Below, in pieces: positions 34,046-46,537 of a stretch of 64,000 nt of DNA; positions within the stretch are counted from its first letter, which is position 1; every line of letters begins with the position of its first letter. Origin of the DNA: Clusia tigrina (Eukaryota > Arthropoda > Insecta > Diptera > Clusiidae); the NCBI GenBank assembly GCA_920105625.2, contig OV050031.1:224674194-224738193 (forward strand), read 5' to 3'. The position numbers were made by a program, and so were the translations under genes. A model generated the notes under the pieces. It was not told the DNA's origin. It worked only from the letters and a program-made list of their open reading frames with translations, and did not search any database.

Positions 34046-35159
34046 ATTACTATAGATATTACTATATATATCTATTACTGTATATACTACTATTGTATGT
34101 ATGTTCTGACTTAAATCTGGTGTATAAATGGTCAAATGCAACAGAAGAGCTTGAACAAAAAAATCATGTTGAAGTGTTCCCCCAATGTGAAGCTATTCTA
34201 TAATTTAAAAAATTTAATAAAATATGAATTTTTTAAAAGGCAAATAAATTTTATTTTTCATTAAGAAGATAATAAAATATGTTTTTTTTTTATTTTATTA
34301 AAGCTTACATAGTAAAAACTATTATTAAATAAGCTATACTAAGCAGCGCTAGCAGCAGGGACTTTCAGCTGATTATAAAATATATGTTTCAAATAAGCCT
34401 AAAAATATAAATGATTAAAACATAAGATTTCCCTAATCATGAATAGAAATATTTGAAACATAATAATACCAAAATTAAAAGCTATAATGAAATCATACCT
34501 AATGTTTTAATGAAATCATGTTTGTTTCGATTTAAGGAAATGAAAATTGAATGATTATACAAGTATGTTATTGCACAATTAACAAGACAAATAGTTTCTC
34601 TTTATTTGTACAAAAAAAGGTGTGAAATACTGCAACCTATTTCGGTATTTGTGAATTCCTGAATAGTCAAAAAAGTATTCGTATTCATTTGTGCGAATGG
34701 TTCATTTGTCAGTTAACTAACTGGTCTAATATGCATATATATTTGGATGTATGTATTTTTGTACGTAAGCAAGCACCTGACTATTTTGCCTATTTTCATT
34801 CGTGGTGATTGTTGTTTTCAAATTTACGCAGGCAATCGCAAAATCCACGGCCCCATTGTGAGATGCTTAATCGAACACGCTGACTCGCGTAACGTAGCGA
34901 CCGCCAGAGAGCGGTCAGTTCAACAGCTTGCTGTGCAGTCAGTTGCATAATTCCCGGAAGCTTGCGAAGTATGACAAATTTATTTCCGACTGCTCAAAAA
35001 TTAAACCGCTTGTCTGTTTGATAAATGTCCTTGTGTCATGCGCAGTTCGATTATTTGAACAAATATTTTTGACACAAATGCAATCAAGGCGCTTAGATTA
35101 ACTAATCTGCCATAACAGCACGCGACGCTTAATCTATGTAGACGGATACAGACACATTC

Positions 35160-35182
35160 ACACACACACACACACACACACA
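35160..35182. repeat. CA microsatellite
   Basis: About eleven CA units in a short uninterrupted tract. Confidence 0.9.
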
Positions 35183-35399
35183 GTCAGCTGCAAGCATTAA
35201 CATGAGCTTTGACTTCGTGAATATGAATTTATGCGCTCATATTTTCATGCGCGTGCATGTGTGCTTGCATGATTATTAGTTTAACACTCATGTGAGTATT
35301 TCCCCTCTGAAATTTGTTGCTGATGGGCTGGCTGTATATGCAATTTTAATTACTGGCAGGAGACGCATTCACAATAATTACGTATTTAATTATGTAAAC

Positions 35400-35760
35400 A
35401 AAGTGATTTAGGTAAATTTCAATTGATATTATTAGTTATTCCAGTTGATAGTTTCAGCTTCCATGTGATAAATTGACAAAATGATTTAGGTATACATACA
35501 TATCCACTGATATTATTAGTTATTCCAGTTGATAATTGAGCTTCCAGTTGATAGATTGACAGAATGATTTAAGTACATTTCAACTGATATTTTTAGTTAT
35601 TAGTTATTCGAGTTGATAAAACAAATGATTTAGGTTAATTCTAACTGATATTATTTATTCCAGTTGATAGTTTCCGCTTCCAGTTGATAAGTTGACAAAA
35701 TGATTTTGGCAACATTTCACTTGATATTATTAGTTATTCCAGTTGATTGATTCAGCTTCT
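35400..35760. repeat. Minisatellite of ~80-90-bp units, about four copies
   Basis: Each unit runs TGATTTAGGTxxATTTCAAC, TGATATTATTAGTTATTCCA, GTTGATAGTTTCAGCTTCCA and GTTGATAAATTGACAAAA. The third unit lacks the middle part. A sub-repeat CCAGTTGATA appears twice within each unit. Confidence 0.85.
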
Positions 35761-36059
35761 CTTGAATTAAAGGTCCTTGACCCTGTCGACAACAAACAAT
35801 TCTTTGATTGCTTATCGACCCTTCTAGGCTCTACTCACATTTCTTCGTAGGTCATCTTCATGGGTCCTATTTATTTCCTATATCTATGAATTTGCTGACT
35901 ATGATTTCTGAGGCAAAATATGCGAACAAACTGGAATACCCCATTTAAAACCTTTCAAACTTATTTTTTTAAATCGTTTATAATAAAGAACAGTAATTTA
36001 ATTTGGAAAGGGGCTTACTCAATTTTCTGTGTTTGTTATATTGAACAGAAAACAGAAAA

Positions 36060-36530
36060 TATTTCTGGAACTTAGGTAGGTTGGTTGGCTGAGCAGCCGC
36101 CAAAAAGGTACACTTCGGCCAGGATTCACCCTTTGTTAAACCGCATGAGACACAAGTCCCATTCCCCTTCAAAAGTCCAGCCATTTGGCGCTTTTTATGA
36201 AGTTATTGATGGACATTTTTTTTAGTATTGGAATGTCTTTCATGAAGTCCAGAAAATAGTCACCCAGGAAAGTGTTCCTTTTTTGACAGCGCTAGACACA
36301 TACATATCAGGTGCTCAATGGACTCTTGCTCTTCCTCATTCATACAAAAGTCATTTGAGGGGTCTTTCTTCTACCAGGTTCCAATGTCTCGTTAGGACAT
36401 TTTTGACGGTATCTATATTTTGTCTACTTAGAGATATTCGATCTTTTGAGCACTTGACATTTATTTCAGGCCAGGTTAGTATAGCTATTTCTCATTCTAC
36501 TCCATTAGACCAGGAGCTGCCTTCTGGAAC
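36060..36530 (-). pseudogene. LINE ORF2 C-terminal remnant
   Basis: Minus-strand reading DFCMNEEEQESIEHLICMC near 36290-36350 is the Cys/His cluster after RNase H. It is followed toward lower coordinates by a short frame with CVSCGLTKGE and a terminal FLAAAQPTNLPKF. Frames are broken. Confidence 0.65.
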
Positions 36531-37164
36531 TTAGTGAAAAGGTTTTATTTTTCATTAACAGAACGTTTCTAACTAAGTACAATTTAATTAACTAAGTAAA
36601 TTTTTTGAATTGAATTTGACAAATTAACAATTAGTTCCCATTTAAAAAGGATCGGGAATTGTACGCAGTGTTTGGGAAAGGTGGGTGGGTGTCTTTATGG
36701 AGTGGGTGTCTTTATGGAGGGTGTGTTATTGCAGTTTATGTAGACATTTATTTTTTAAATCTATAATCTGGAGTTTATGGTTATCTATATGAACTTTGGG
36801 GTCGAAAATACGTATTTCTTTGTGTAATGGGTAGATTTTTATATTTTTCTATATCTTTTTTCTTATTGGAATTTTGGATTGTTGCAATTTTATATTATTC
36901 GAATTTTGTATTATTCAAATTTTGCTGCCAATCCGCAACCTGCTTCATAGTGCAATTATAAAATTTTTTTCCATATATTTGTTTTATTGTATCTTCTAAC
37001 AATAAATAGACACATCTTACAAACTAATTAATTAACAATAATACACATTGCCGTTGCTTAGTGTATTTTAAAGATCTATGTATATTAGTTACTAAAACGA
37101 ATTTAAATCCATTGAATTTGTACTAGTACATAAGTATAAATTTAAACTAAAGAAGTGCAGGTGT

Positions 37165-38035
37165 TTCAGTCCGTTTTAGGCGACTAGGGACCCTATTGTA
37201 TACCAGGGTTCTAGCTAGGTGGTTTGGATGACCTTTAATCTTTTGCGTATATTTCCGGTAGAAATCATTGATTTTTCTTCACGAGTTGTATATTCAGGTC
37301 GTTGTGAATGTTGATGCTCTTAACGAACCAAGATGCGCTTTAGAATTTTGGAATGTGCTCTTTGAATTAATTCTATATTAGAATTGCTTGCGCCACCCCA
37401 CAACTGGCTTCCGTAAGTCTAAATTGGTTTAATAACGGCTTTTTACAAGAGTTTTTTGTATTCTAAACTCAATCTGGATTTATTGTGCATAAGCCAATGT
37501 AGGCTATTAGCTTTTAGTATCATATGCTATTTCTTGGCTTCAATGTGGCGCTTTCAGGTCAACCGTCTGCCAAGATGAATTCCTAGATATTTCACTTCTT
37601 TTGCTTGCGGAACAGGAACATTATTTAGTTTTATAACTGGACATTCGCGCCTTTTTATAGTAAATGTGATCTGCGTACATTTCGATTCGTTGACATTCAT
37701 TTGCCAGTCTGCCAACCTATTTTATACTAAAACCAGATGATCTTCTAGATCAGGAGATGCAATTTTGGGATTTGGGTGAGTGCTAAGGATAGCAGCGTCA
37801 TCGGCGAAAGTTGCTGTGGTTAAATGTTTGTCTATAGCAGATCCCAAGTATATATTAAGTATAGCACAGGACCTAGCACGCTTCCTTGTGGTACGCCGGC
37901 TTTCATGTCATAGTTTTTAGAGTAAGCATTAAAAATCCTCACTTTGAATTTCCTGCCCCTAAGATACGATTCCAGTATTTGGTGTGCTTTTGCAGGCAAC
38001 AGTTTTTTAATTTTGAAGATAAGCCCCTCATTTTA
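37165..38035 (-). pseudogene. Jockey-clade LINE reverse transcriptase remnant
   Basis: Minus-strand order: LPAKAHQILESYLRGRKFKV, DMKAGVPQGSVLGPVLY, TATFADDAAILSTHP with the catalytic ADD, then DWQMNVNESKCTQITFT, RRECPVIKLNNVPVPQ, EVKYLGIHLGRRLT and IKPI-TYGSQLWG. These are textbook jockey-clade thumb motifs. Many stops and shifts; the endonuclease is missing. It differs from the intact LINE at 4.3-9.8 kb. Confidence 0.85.
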
Positions 38036-38139
38036 AATGAAATATTTCACCATAAATTGTTTTACAGGGTTTCATTAGAGTAATTCTTTTTTCAGGCAGT
38101 AAAAACATCGAATGGAGGAAAGATATTGCCTCAGAATCG

Positions 38140-38748
38140 TTATGTGAGTGCCACCTAAGATTTTGATTCAGTATTCCACCGACGAGCTCGCAAGTTACTC
38201 TCGGGTGCACCTAATCTGGGTTCCCGGACACAGCGAAATCCCGGGAAGCTGCGAGGCGGACGAGCTTGCCAAGGCAGGCACGCTAATGCACGACATTCAC
38301 CCCTCTGTAAACATCGGCATTCCACTGGCAACAGCCAAGCTCGAAGTCAAACGGAAGTATCTGGCTGACGCCTACAAATCCTGGGCTAACGAGGAATCCT
38401 GCCACACGGCTAGACTAACTTGGGCAAGCATGGACAAAAATAGAACCAATCAACTTCTTCGACTTGATCGCGTATCACTGTCGACAACTGTGTCGGTTTT
38501 GACCGGCCACTGCATAATGGGACAGCACGCAGAAAGACTGGGCCTACCCTCAAATGACTTTTGCCGAGGCTGTGGCTTCGAGGAGGAGGACGAGACGGTT
38601 TTCCACCTCTTACTGCCCATCCTTGAGCAGAAGAAGAATTCGCACCTTTGGTGCCCCATTTCTTACAAGCCTGACAGAGCTGTCATCCATTAATATTAGG
38701 GACATAGCCAGGTTCATCAAAGTATCAGGATGGTTTCCTGAAACATGA
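38140..38748 (+). pseudogene. LINE RNase H C-terminal remnant, family C
   Basis: Frame at 38148-38693: LIWVPGHSEIPGSCEADELA (RNase H end), VLTGHCIMGQHAERLGLPSN, then CRGCGFEEEDETVFHLL. A frameshift near 38600 moves to ...CPSLSRRRIRTFGAPFLTSL, ending DIARFIKVSGWFPET with a stop at 38748. The 3' flank at about 38848 (GTGGTATCACAATGGGCC) resembles 48679 (GTGGTATCGCAATGGACC), a likely 3' end of the family. It is fairly well preserved for a remnant. Confidence 0.82.
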
Positions 38749-39079
38749 CGGGGGAGTCGTGCCTTTCCAGGCGCTGTCTTTGCGCTGACTATCACCATCC
38801 CAAGTATGGGAACCTTTTTAGTCAGTGCTTGAACGGCGCCACACCGTGGTATCACAATGGGCCATTATGTGTGCTCAAGTGTGCTTTTGGCAAACTGGGC
38901 GGCCACTCCTACCTACCTACCTTCCACCCACGAATTCATGATCTGCACTTTATTATTTTCAGAAGCTTATGCCGAGTATATTCTGTTGACCAAACCTACT
39001 TCGACTACAGTTATGTCCCTATATATGAAGGTACATTCATACTGAATAGATTCATTTTATTTTGCTACTAAGTTTGTTC

Positions 39080-39600
39080 CGGAATACAGGGACATTGATG
39101 GCAATGAGATGTCCGGCAAGCTAGCACGAACAGGGTCGTCGAAAACTGATCAAGTGTTTTACTGCAGAGACGTGGGCATGCCCCTAACAGTTGTTAAGAG
39201 AAATATATATATATATATATAAACACTTCCTCTCGTATGTTCAGGAGAGATGACAAAACACTGTGACATATGTATGTCATTTCGAGAATCACGTTGCCTA
39301 ATTACAGTGCTAGAAGAACGAATCATCTTCTTAATAAACCAAGACACCATTAGCAACCTTATAGCTGTCTGCGCGGTTGAAAAAATGGGCATTGCGTTCA
39401 ATGCTCATTGCATTCTTTGTAATTGCCGCCCTCCCTAGCATGAGATTCAAATTTTTCGGAAGTCCTTTTCTGGAGAGTCTGGGGTATTGCTCTAGATTAG
39501 TAATTTCAGACCTAACATTCATTATACAGAGCTTCGGCATCAAAACGGCACTAGTGGTAATGGGGCGACCCGAGAATGTGTCAGCCATTATACCAACCTA
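39080..39600 (+). pseudogene. LINE RNase H C-terminal remnant, second copy of family C type
   Basis: Reads YRDIDGNEMSGKLARTGSSK near 39086 (RNase H end), then, after an inserted TA microsatellite near 39205 and frame breaks, SMRFKFFGSPFLESLG near 39440 and an end with ISDLTFIIQSFGI. Non-functional. Confidence 0.7.
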
Positions 39601-41167
39601 ACTAAGATTAAGTTTCACGATCTTACTTTAAACTGTGTTTCTAAGAACATGTGGATTTTAAATTAGACCCAAACACATACTAATTAATTCAATGACCAAC
39701 TCAGTTTGTAGAAATTTAACGTAAATTCAACGTAAATATTTAAAGTCTGAGTGCCCATCACTTTTCCCAGCAACAGGACCATACACAAACAACGTCTTGA
39801 GAGGCGTTTGCCTGTGCATTATTTGGGCTTGATGTGGCCCTATTGTAATACATATTATTTTGCAGGTAGATATGACTTAGAAAGCGACAGCATACCAACT
39901 ATTACCTTCCCAGGAATCAAACCTGGACCATCAGTTATTTTGTCCATCCAGACAACAATGGAGATGATGAATTCTTTTTGCAAAGCCTGTATATGTACTG
40001 TCTCAGCCAACCGCAGTATAAACTACGATCTCTCATTATTATTATTTATTTATTAAAAAACGTAAATGTGCAATTTTAGGAACTTCTACCGTTAGCCAAA
40101 ATATTGCAGTGACTTGATATGTAACCTTTATGCATATTGTAGAGAAGTCAGGTACAACGCCATTAAAAAACTGCAAGGGATTAGTTGCATATAATCACTT
40201 AAAATGGCAAAGTACCGAACCCAAATGGGTGTAGCCTTTGACATTTGTTGCGATCACGAGCGGTCATAGCGGCCTTGGCTGGCATTAAAATGTTATTAAA
40301 GATGGATAATCTGGAAGGTAGAGTCTAGTGAAGCTTGAATTTGTTGTTGTTGTTGTATAAATATACTTGGAGTATATGCCGACATTTATGAAGACTGATG
40401 TTCTCTGCCCATGCCTTTACAGTTAATTAATTTCATGGGCGGAGAGAGAGAATTTCGAGTGCAGCCTTTGTTGTTTGTAAATCATTTGAATGCTACCCCC
40501 ACTGTAACAATGCACACTAGAATGTTAATTTTTTAATTTTTTAAGAGAGCGGGAGAGAATGTAATGCATTTTCTAATTGAAATTTGCTTGCAGGAGGTGT
40601 TTTATGGTAGCGACGTCACAGGTTCATTGAGACAGTTGAGAATGGCATGCTGATATAGACACAGGTCATAGCGCAACGGTAAGACAGGTGGTGGCAGGAC
40701 GCACTTATTAGGTGGTCGCAAAAGAATATCACTCTTCTTCTTGATTTTGCGTTCGGTAATGTTTTTATTTTTAGCGGTCAGCTTTTTTTCACCTAATTGA
40801 CTATTCAACTGAAATTGAAATATAATGAAATTGTTGTTGTTGTAGACTTGTTGTAGCTTTGCGGTCACCTTATTAGTGCTCCCTGGGTGGTGCAGATAAA
40901 ATTATGAGAGTCTGCGCCTTTCTCTCAAAACAATCCATGGATGTGTTCCGGGAACGTGGAAAAAAATGTGAATAAAATCCTTTTTTATAATGGCTGAGAT
41001 ATTTTTCAAATCTATTTCGTTAATGGTCGAATGGTTTTGTTATATTCACCGAAGACTAAATTTCTATTTTATTATATACCTAGTTAAGTGTTAATTGAAA
41101 TTTGGTATTTTGTAACCCGGATATTTTGACAGAAAGGTGCACCAGCGACTACAATAAAAGAGAGCGC

Positions 41168-41338
41168 GTGTAGAGCATGGGCCGCCAAACTTTTATGATC
41201 ATCGACCCCTATATATTTTTTCGAAATCTCCATCGACCCCCATAAAAGCAATTTTCTGTTAATTAAAATAAAACTCTTAGATTCGGATCGACGCCCGCTT
41301 TTGTTATATATACCACTTTGGCGATCTCTGGTGTAGAG
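41168..41338. mobile_element. hAT-type MITE with exact 8-bp target duplication
   Basis: The element is 41176-41330 (155 bp), flanked on both sides by GTGTAGAG. Ends are CATGGGCCGCCAAACTTT and, on the other strand, CAGAGATCGCCAAAGTGG, matching the general hAT end type CANNGNNCGCCAAA. An 8-bp duplication is characteristic of hAT insertion. It has no transposase. Confidence 0.9.
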
Positions 41339-41349
41339 ACAAGACCATT

Positions 41350-41545
41350 GTGACAATTGAGAATAGAATATAGATATTTTTGTAAAAATTCTATTGGAAG
41401 CCTACTCAAATCAGAGGCAGGTACTTTTGAGAATGGAAAATTTTTACAGGAATTCTGTTGGAATCCCCCTCAAATCAGAGGTAGGTCTTTTGATAAATAT
41501 AGATATTTGTGTTGGAATTCTTTTGGAATCCTATTCATATGAGAG
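41350..41545. repeat. Three ~70-bp tandem repeats next to the hAT MITE
   Basis: Units share GAGAATxGAAxAT, AATTCTxTTGGAAxCCx and CTCAAATCAGAGGxAGGT. Copies start near 41358, 41430 and 41495, diverging toward the end. Confidence 0.75.
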
Positions 41546-44013
41546 TACTGTTCACGATACGGCTGAATAGATTTTTTATCTATTGTATATAAAATATCGG
41601 AGTTTTTTAATTGTTTAAAACGTTAAACTCAAAACTGACTCAAGTCAACTTAGAACACTTTCTTGCACGACCCCATGTTATGGGAAGATGGTTGGTAACA
41701 ATTCTTCTCTAAATATGCACATTTCACAAACTAAACCCGAGCTGCTCAATAATGTATTTAAATGAGGAATTTCTTGATTTTTTCTTTGATTAGTTTGGCA
41801 TTTATGTGAAGTCTTTTGAATTGATTGTTCGAATAGTTACCACCTTGTCATGGCGTTTGAGTTTGAACTAATATTATTATCTTGCTAATTTAATCGGTTT
41901 TTTATATGATTTTGATTGACATTGATATTGGATTGAAACAAATTATCTTTTTCACTTGAATAACTTTGATTGTATTCGAATATTTGATGGCTTAATAATA
42001 CTTTTTGGACTATTCACAAATTTTGCAATTTTATGAGAACGAATTTGAATTAATTAATTTTGTTTTATTTTTATAGGCATTTAATTTTATTGTTTTTCCT
42101 TGACTTTACAGGTGCAGCCTTTAGCTAATCGAATTGCTAATTCATTTACTTAACGTAATTTTGAAAGTCTGCGAATTTTTAGTTTGGCATGAGTACAAAC
42201 ATATTTTGTGCTTAGTAATTTTAATTTACCTTTCATATATTTTGAAAATTTTGTAATTCTACTGCAATAGTAAAGTTTCACTACTCGTATAAAAACTAAT
42301 AAACTAGGCATTCATTCAACAACAAATTCTTTTTTTTATTAGTTTTGCTTTTACGTTGATTTATACTAAAGCAGTTTACTTTAAATGCACACATGTGAAT
42401 GTTGATTTCACATAGTCTATTTTTTTATTTTTAATTTTACTGAATATTTTTCATACCACACAAAAAACCAAAACAATACTTCTTGGAGCAAATCGATCAC
42501 TTGTTTAAACCATCAACACATTGTGCAGTTACTGCAACGTAGAATTAGACCAGCCAACAGCGTAGCACAACCACCGCGAACCAACTGTGAGCCAAACGCC
42601 ATGGCACTTAACTTTATAAGATAACTATGTATATCGTGTATGTTCATGCAATTTTTTTTTTTTTTTTTTGTTTTATTTGAAAGAAACTCGAAAATAACAG
42701 CATAAAATCGCAAGTGTCTCACCTTTGCAGCCTGAGAGAGAGCATTTTAGGAGAGCTTTTTTTCAATGTTAACACATCGTCAAGCGCACCGCAAACTATC
42801 ATTTGCGGTATGCGCGCATTACCGTCATGCCAATTACCATACGTTCCTGGTTCCAAGTTCTCAAATGAGCAACAAACTAGTTCCTACGAACAAATAAAAG
42901 TCACTTAAGTTCGGGTTTTTAGTGTACTCGTATACTGCAGCACATTATCCACCTACAATGATGCTTTCATTTTTTCCCTTTTTTTGTTTTGTTTGAATTG
43001 TATAAAAAACTTAAATTTGATATTTAAAAGAAATAAAAACAATGACCAAACAATAAATACTTTATGTGACTTGCAGAAGAAGTCGGTTATTTAACACGGC
43101 AGCTCACCAGACGGAGGTGTAGGATTTCCATATTATTCCCATTTTCAAGCGGAAAAATTACATAATATTGCAAATAATTTGAATTTAATTATTAAGCGAT
43201 GAAAAGTGAAAGTTCAGGGTCATATGTACGTGTATATGTATGGATAGTAGCTGTCAGAAATATACATATGCATGTGTATAATCCACTTGCAACCGTGCAG
43301 AGAGCGTAACTGACACTTCGTATAGTGAAATGGTTTCAAATTAAACGAAAAGTCATACGCATGCATTTGACACCGCAGGCGGCATAAGTAAAATTATAAA
43401 AAAAATTATATACGTGTGGTAAAAGTGCAGCATCAATGATTTACCTAAGATGCATACGAACACTTGTTGTTGTTGTTGCATACGGATATGTACAGAACTG
43501 TGTATGTGTGTATGAGCATATGCATGCTGCACATAAAAGTAGAGCATTATCGTACTTGTAAAATCAAACAGTCAAAATGTCAAACAATTGTTTGCGAATT
43601 GGGAGAGAAACTGGTTTCGCCGTTCCAAGTGGTTCCAAGTATGCGCTGAGAAAGAAGTTGGACCGTTCGCTTGCAGGCAAATCGCTCCGGTTTGAACAGT
43701 TTTCAAGAAAAATTTCATTGTTTTATAGTTTGATCTGATAGATAATTAAAAGTATACTCAGATACGGGTAAGAATGTATTTGCAATGCGTTTTAAACAAA
43801 CGCAGAAATCAGAAACTCCATTTAAATATTCCAAAAGAATTTGGTAATTGTGGTAATAACTCTTAGAGTGCTTTGTGAAATTTTTTTGTATTTTTTTTAA
43901 ATTAATTGTTTTTTATTTTTGTTTTATTTAATTTTTTTATTTTTGTTTTATTTTATTTTTCATTTATTTACTTTATTTTACAAAATAGGATTAACAATAG
44001 GAATAAATTCATC

Positions 44014-44388
44014 CAATCTATCGAGGATAAGACAGACTTTTGTATGCAAAAAGTTATTGAGTAAATTATACTCGGATGAAACGAGCGGATTTTTCTATCC
44101 TTGTTAGAAAGTGCTTCCAAATTGAAAATTGCTTCCAAACCAAGGAGATTGAATATTACCCATAAAAATTCCCGTGGATTTTTTATTTTGTAGCTGATTC
44201 AATTTAAAAGAAAACAAAAATTTATCTTTGGATTTTGTTTTTTGATTTTTAATATTATTATTGTGTTGATCCAAATGATGAGTTTATATAAAAAATATAA
44301 AAAAGTGAATGTTAAAAAAACAGTTGAAACAGTGCTGCCAAGTATACCACTCACTCGTTTGGTGTTTTATTCGCACAACTCTGTCTTT
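44014..44388 (-). mobile_element. TA-type MITE, copy 1 (ends eroded)
   Basis: Over about 370 bp this matches the reverse complement of 46130-46510. Shared words include AGTAAATTATAC, TTGCTTCCAAACCAAGGAGA, CAGTTGAAACAGTGCTGCCA and AGTATACCACTCACTCGTTT. Terminal inverted repeats of copy 2 are lost here. Low-complexity TTTTATTTTATTT tracts flank the left side. Confidence 0.8.
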
Positions 44389-44610
44389 TTCCAACTTCCC
44401 GCGTCAGCGGACCATTTACTGGCTCTGGCAAATAGAAGTACCTATACTTCGTACTGAAGTCTGTTCCATCTCCGAAAGGTGGCTGAAGAAGTACTTTCCC
44501 ATATAGTGGAATCCTCTCTTTGCCAGCGCTGTGCATTTGTTGGTTCACACTTTCTTCTTCCTCCTTCTTTTCCGCAGCTTCGAAAGAAATCTTTATGAGG
44601 GAATCTGGGT
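44351..44610 (-). pseudogene. Possible orphan coding exon ending inside a MITE
   Basis: On minus, a TATATAG acceptor at 44611-44612 opens a frame of about 85 codons to a TGA at 44351. It reads DSLIKISFEAAEKKEEEES, then GKERIPLYGKVLLQPPFGDG and KYRYFYLPEPVNGPLTREVG. It is less AT-rich than its surroundings and looks like real coding sequence. The last ten or so codons (SCANKTPNE) lie in the MITE at 44014-44388, which provides the stop. I recognise no family and found no upstream exon. It may be the terminal exon of an unseen gene, a processed or truncated pseudogene, or chance. Confidence 0.35.
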
Positions 44611-45189
44611 CTATATAAAAACATATTCAAACAAACAATTAAAGTTTGATCTTTGTGTTTTATGAATTACACCAAACTTTGAATTAGTAAAGAAAATAAA
44701 AATAAAACTTTCAATAAATTATAAATAAAAATTACCAAAAAGAAAATGTAAATCTCAAAATATATTTAAAGCAACTTTCAAATTCGACTTCCAGCCTTAA
44801 ACTGAAAATGACGCGATAAAGAAACTGGCAAATCTAATTGCAATTAAATATTATATGGATATACATGTGCTTATGTATGTACACATATGTACACATTTAA
44901 ATGACAGAATTAATTAAAATATAGCAATGGTTTCTTTAGAGTAAAATGTACTGCATTCTGTCTGCAATAAAACACAATTAATTTACTTCATTCAAATCAT
45001 GGTCAATAACTGAATACTTTTTTATCTCACAGTACAATTAAATACTCGACTAATACTATATTAAAAGTATATATACATAGAAGCATGGTGTACGATGGCA
45101 ACTACGGCTGAGGGAGCTATCCAAACAGACCAAATGAATTTACTCAGATAATATTACCTACAATTTATTATTAGATTTATATATGGACC

Positions 45190-46080
45190 GCGACCTGAAA
45201 CATCAATTGGGATGAGAATATGATGAGAAGATGAGAATAGGCTCATTCAGAAAAAAATGAGAATAGGCTGTCAATCTAATTTCCGACAGGAATTCATGTA
45301 TTTTGGAAGAATCAAGTTGAGGATCTTGCTCATAGATAATATAAATCTCCAAAACAGTTGTGACTTTTATGTGCGAGATGCAGTGCGGTTTCGTCACTTT
45401 CTCCACAGAATCTACAGATGGCATCTGAAGACTGACCAAACTTATTCATGCGATAGTTGAGTCTACAGTGTCCGCTTAAAACTCACTCTTTTGAGTACTG
45501 CTTGACAATCGGATAGTATCATGAGGTTATTTCCGATACTTCCTGTCAATGTTGAACTGGGCACATCGTTCAATACCGTGAATTGCTTGTGAAAGAACCC
45601 AGTAGTTGGCTCTATGACCAAATACTCCTACCACAGTTCAGTCCATAGTCTTAGAACCGTCTGTATACCATAAAAGGGAGTTTTCTCTAACTTTATACAT
45701 TTCAGTTAGACCTTTCCATTCTTTTTTGCAACTTTACCTTGCACTGTATTTGTGTACAAAGTTGAATTTTATTGGCATAAAATCCTTATGAGATTTTAGT
45801 ATACCATATTATTGATGATGAGTTGTTACCCCATATGTTTTACGTGTTATTTGATCCCCTGGAAATTATTACTTGTATTCTGCTAAGAGATTTCCTAGCA
45901 GAGTCTTGTATTACTAAGTATGCAAGTGTGTTAGATCTAGTATAACTGCCATTGTTGCCGTTGGACAGGTGATGCGAAGACAGGCAAGGCGTTGTACTTA
46001 AGGCAGATTTCGCTGTCTTAAGTCTGACTCTATCTGACTAGGCTAAAGAACCATATGTGATAATTGGTCTCACCATCTTG
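45190..46080 (-). pseudogene. LINE RT-end and RNase H remnant
   Basis: Minus-strand order: NKMVRPIITYGSLA near 46078 (end of the RT region), NSLLWYTDGSKT near 45690 (RNase H start), AIHGIERCAQFNID near 45580, then the Cys/His region (ICRFCG-like, near 45410) and a tail about 45290-45200. Frequent stops. It abuts the MITE beginning at 46101. Confidence 0.72.
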
Positions 46081-46100
46081 TTATACATCTATACCAACAA

Positions 46101-46537
46101 TAGGCGCATTCGATTCCTCACTTGTATCGAGCTCGTCACGAGTTGGGCGAATAAAACACCAAACGAGTGAGTGGTATACTTGGCAGCACTGTTTCAACTG
46201 TTTTTTTTTTAACATTTACTTTCTTTATATTTTTTATGCTAACTAATCATCTGAATATAATTTCATTGAACAGAATAATAATATTTAAAATTTAAAAAAA
46301 TCCAAAGATTAATTTTTGTTTTCTTTGAATTTAATCAGTTAAAATATAAAAAATCCCAAAGAAATTTGTATGGGTAATTTTTAATCTCCTTGGTTTGGAA
46401 GCAATTTTCAATTTGGCAGAACTTTTCTATCGAGGATGGAAAAATTGGCTCGTTTAATCCGTGTATAATTTACTCGATATCTTTTCCATACAAATGTCTG
46501 TACTATCGTCGATAGAGTAGCGAATCGAATGCGCCTA
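46101..46537. mobile_element. TA-type MITE, copy 2 with 16-bp perfect terminal inverted repeats
   Basis: 437 bp bounded by TAGGCGCATTCGATTC and its exact reverse complement. The outermost TA on each side may be the target duplication. No coding capacity. It matches the eroded, oppositely oriented copy at 44014-44388. Confidence 0.85.

Noticed and set aside
42513..42722. A minus-strand frame with a CxxC-like C-terminus
   Set aside because: It opens at GTG, passes through a poly(A) tract as KKKKK, and the apparently secreted end (MAFGSQLVRGG...) has no splice or family support.
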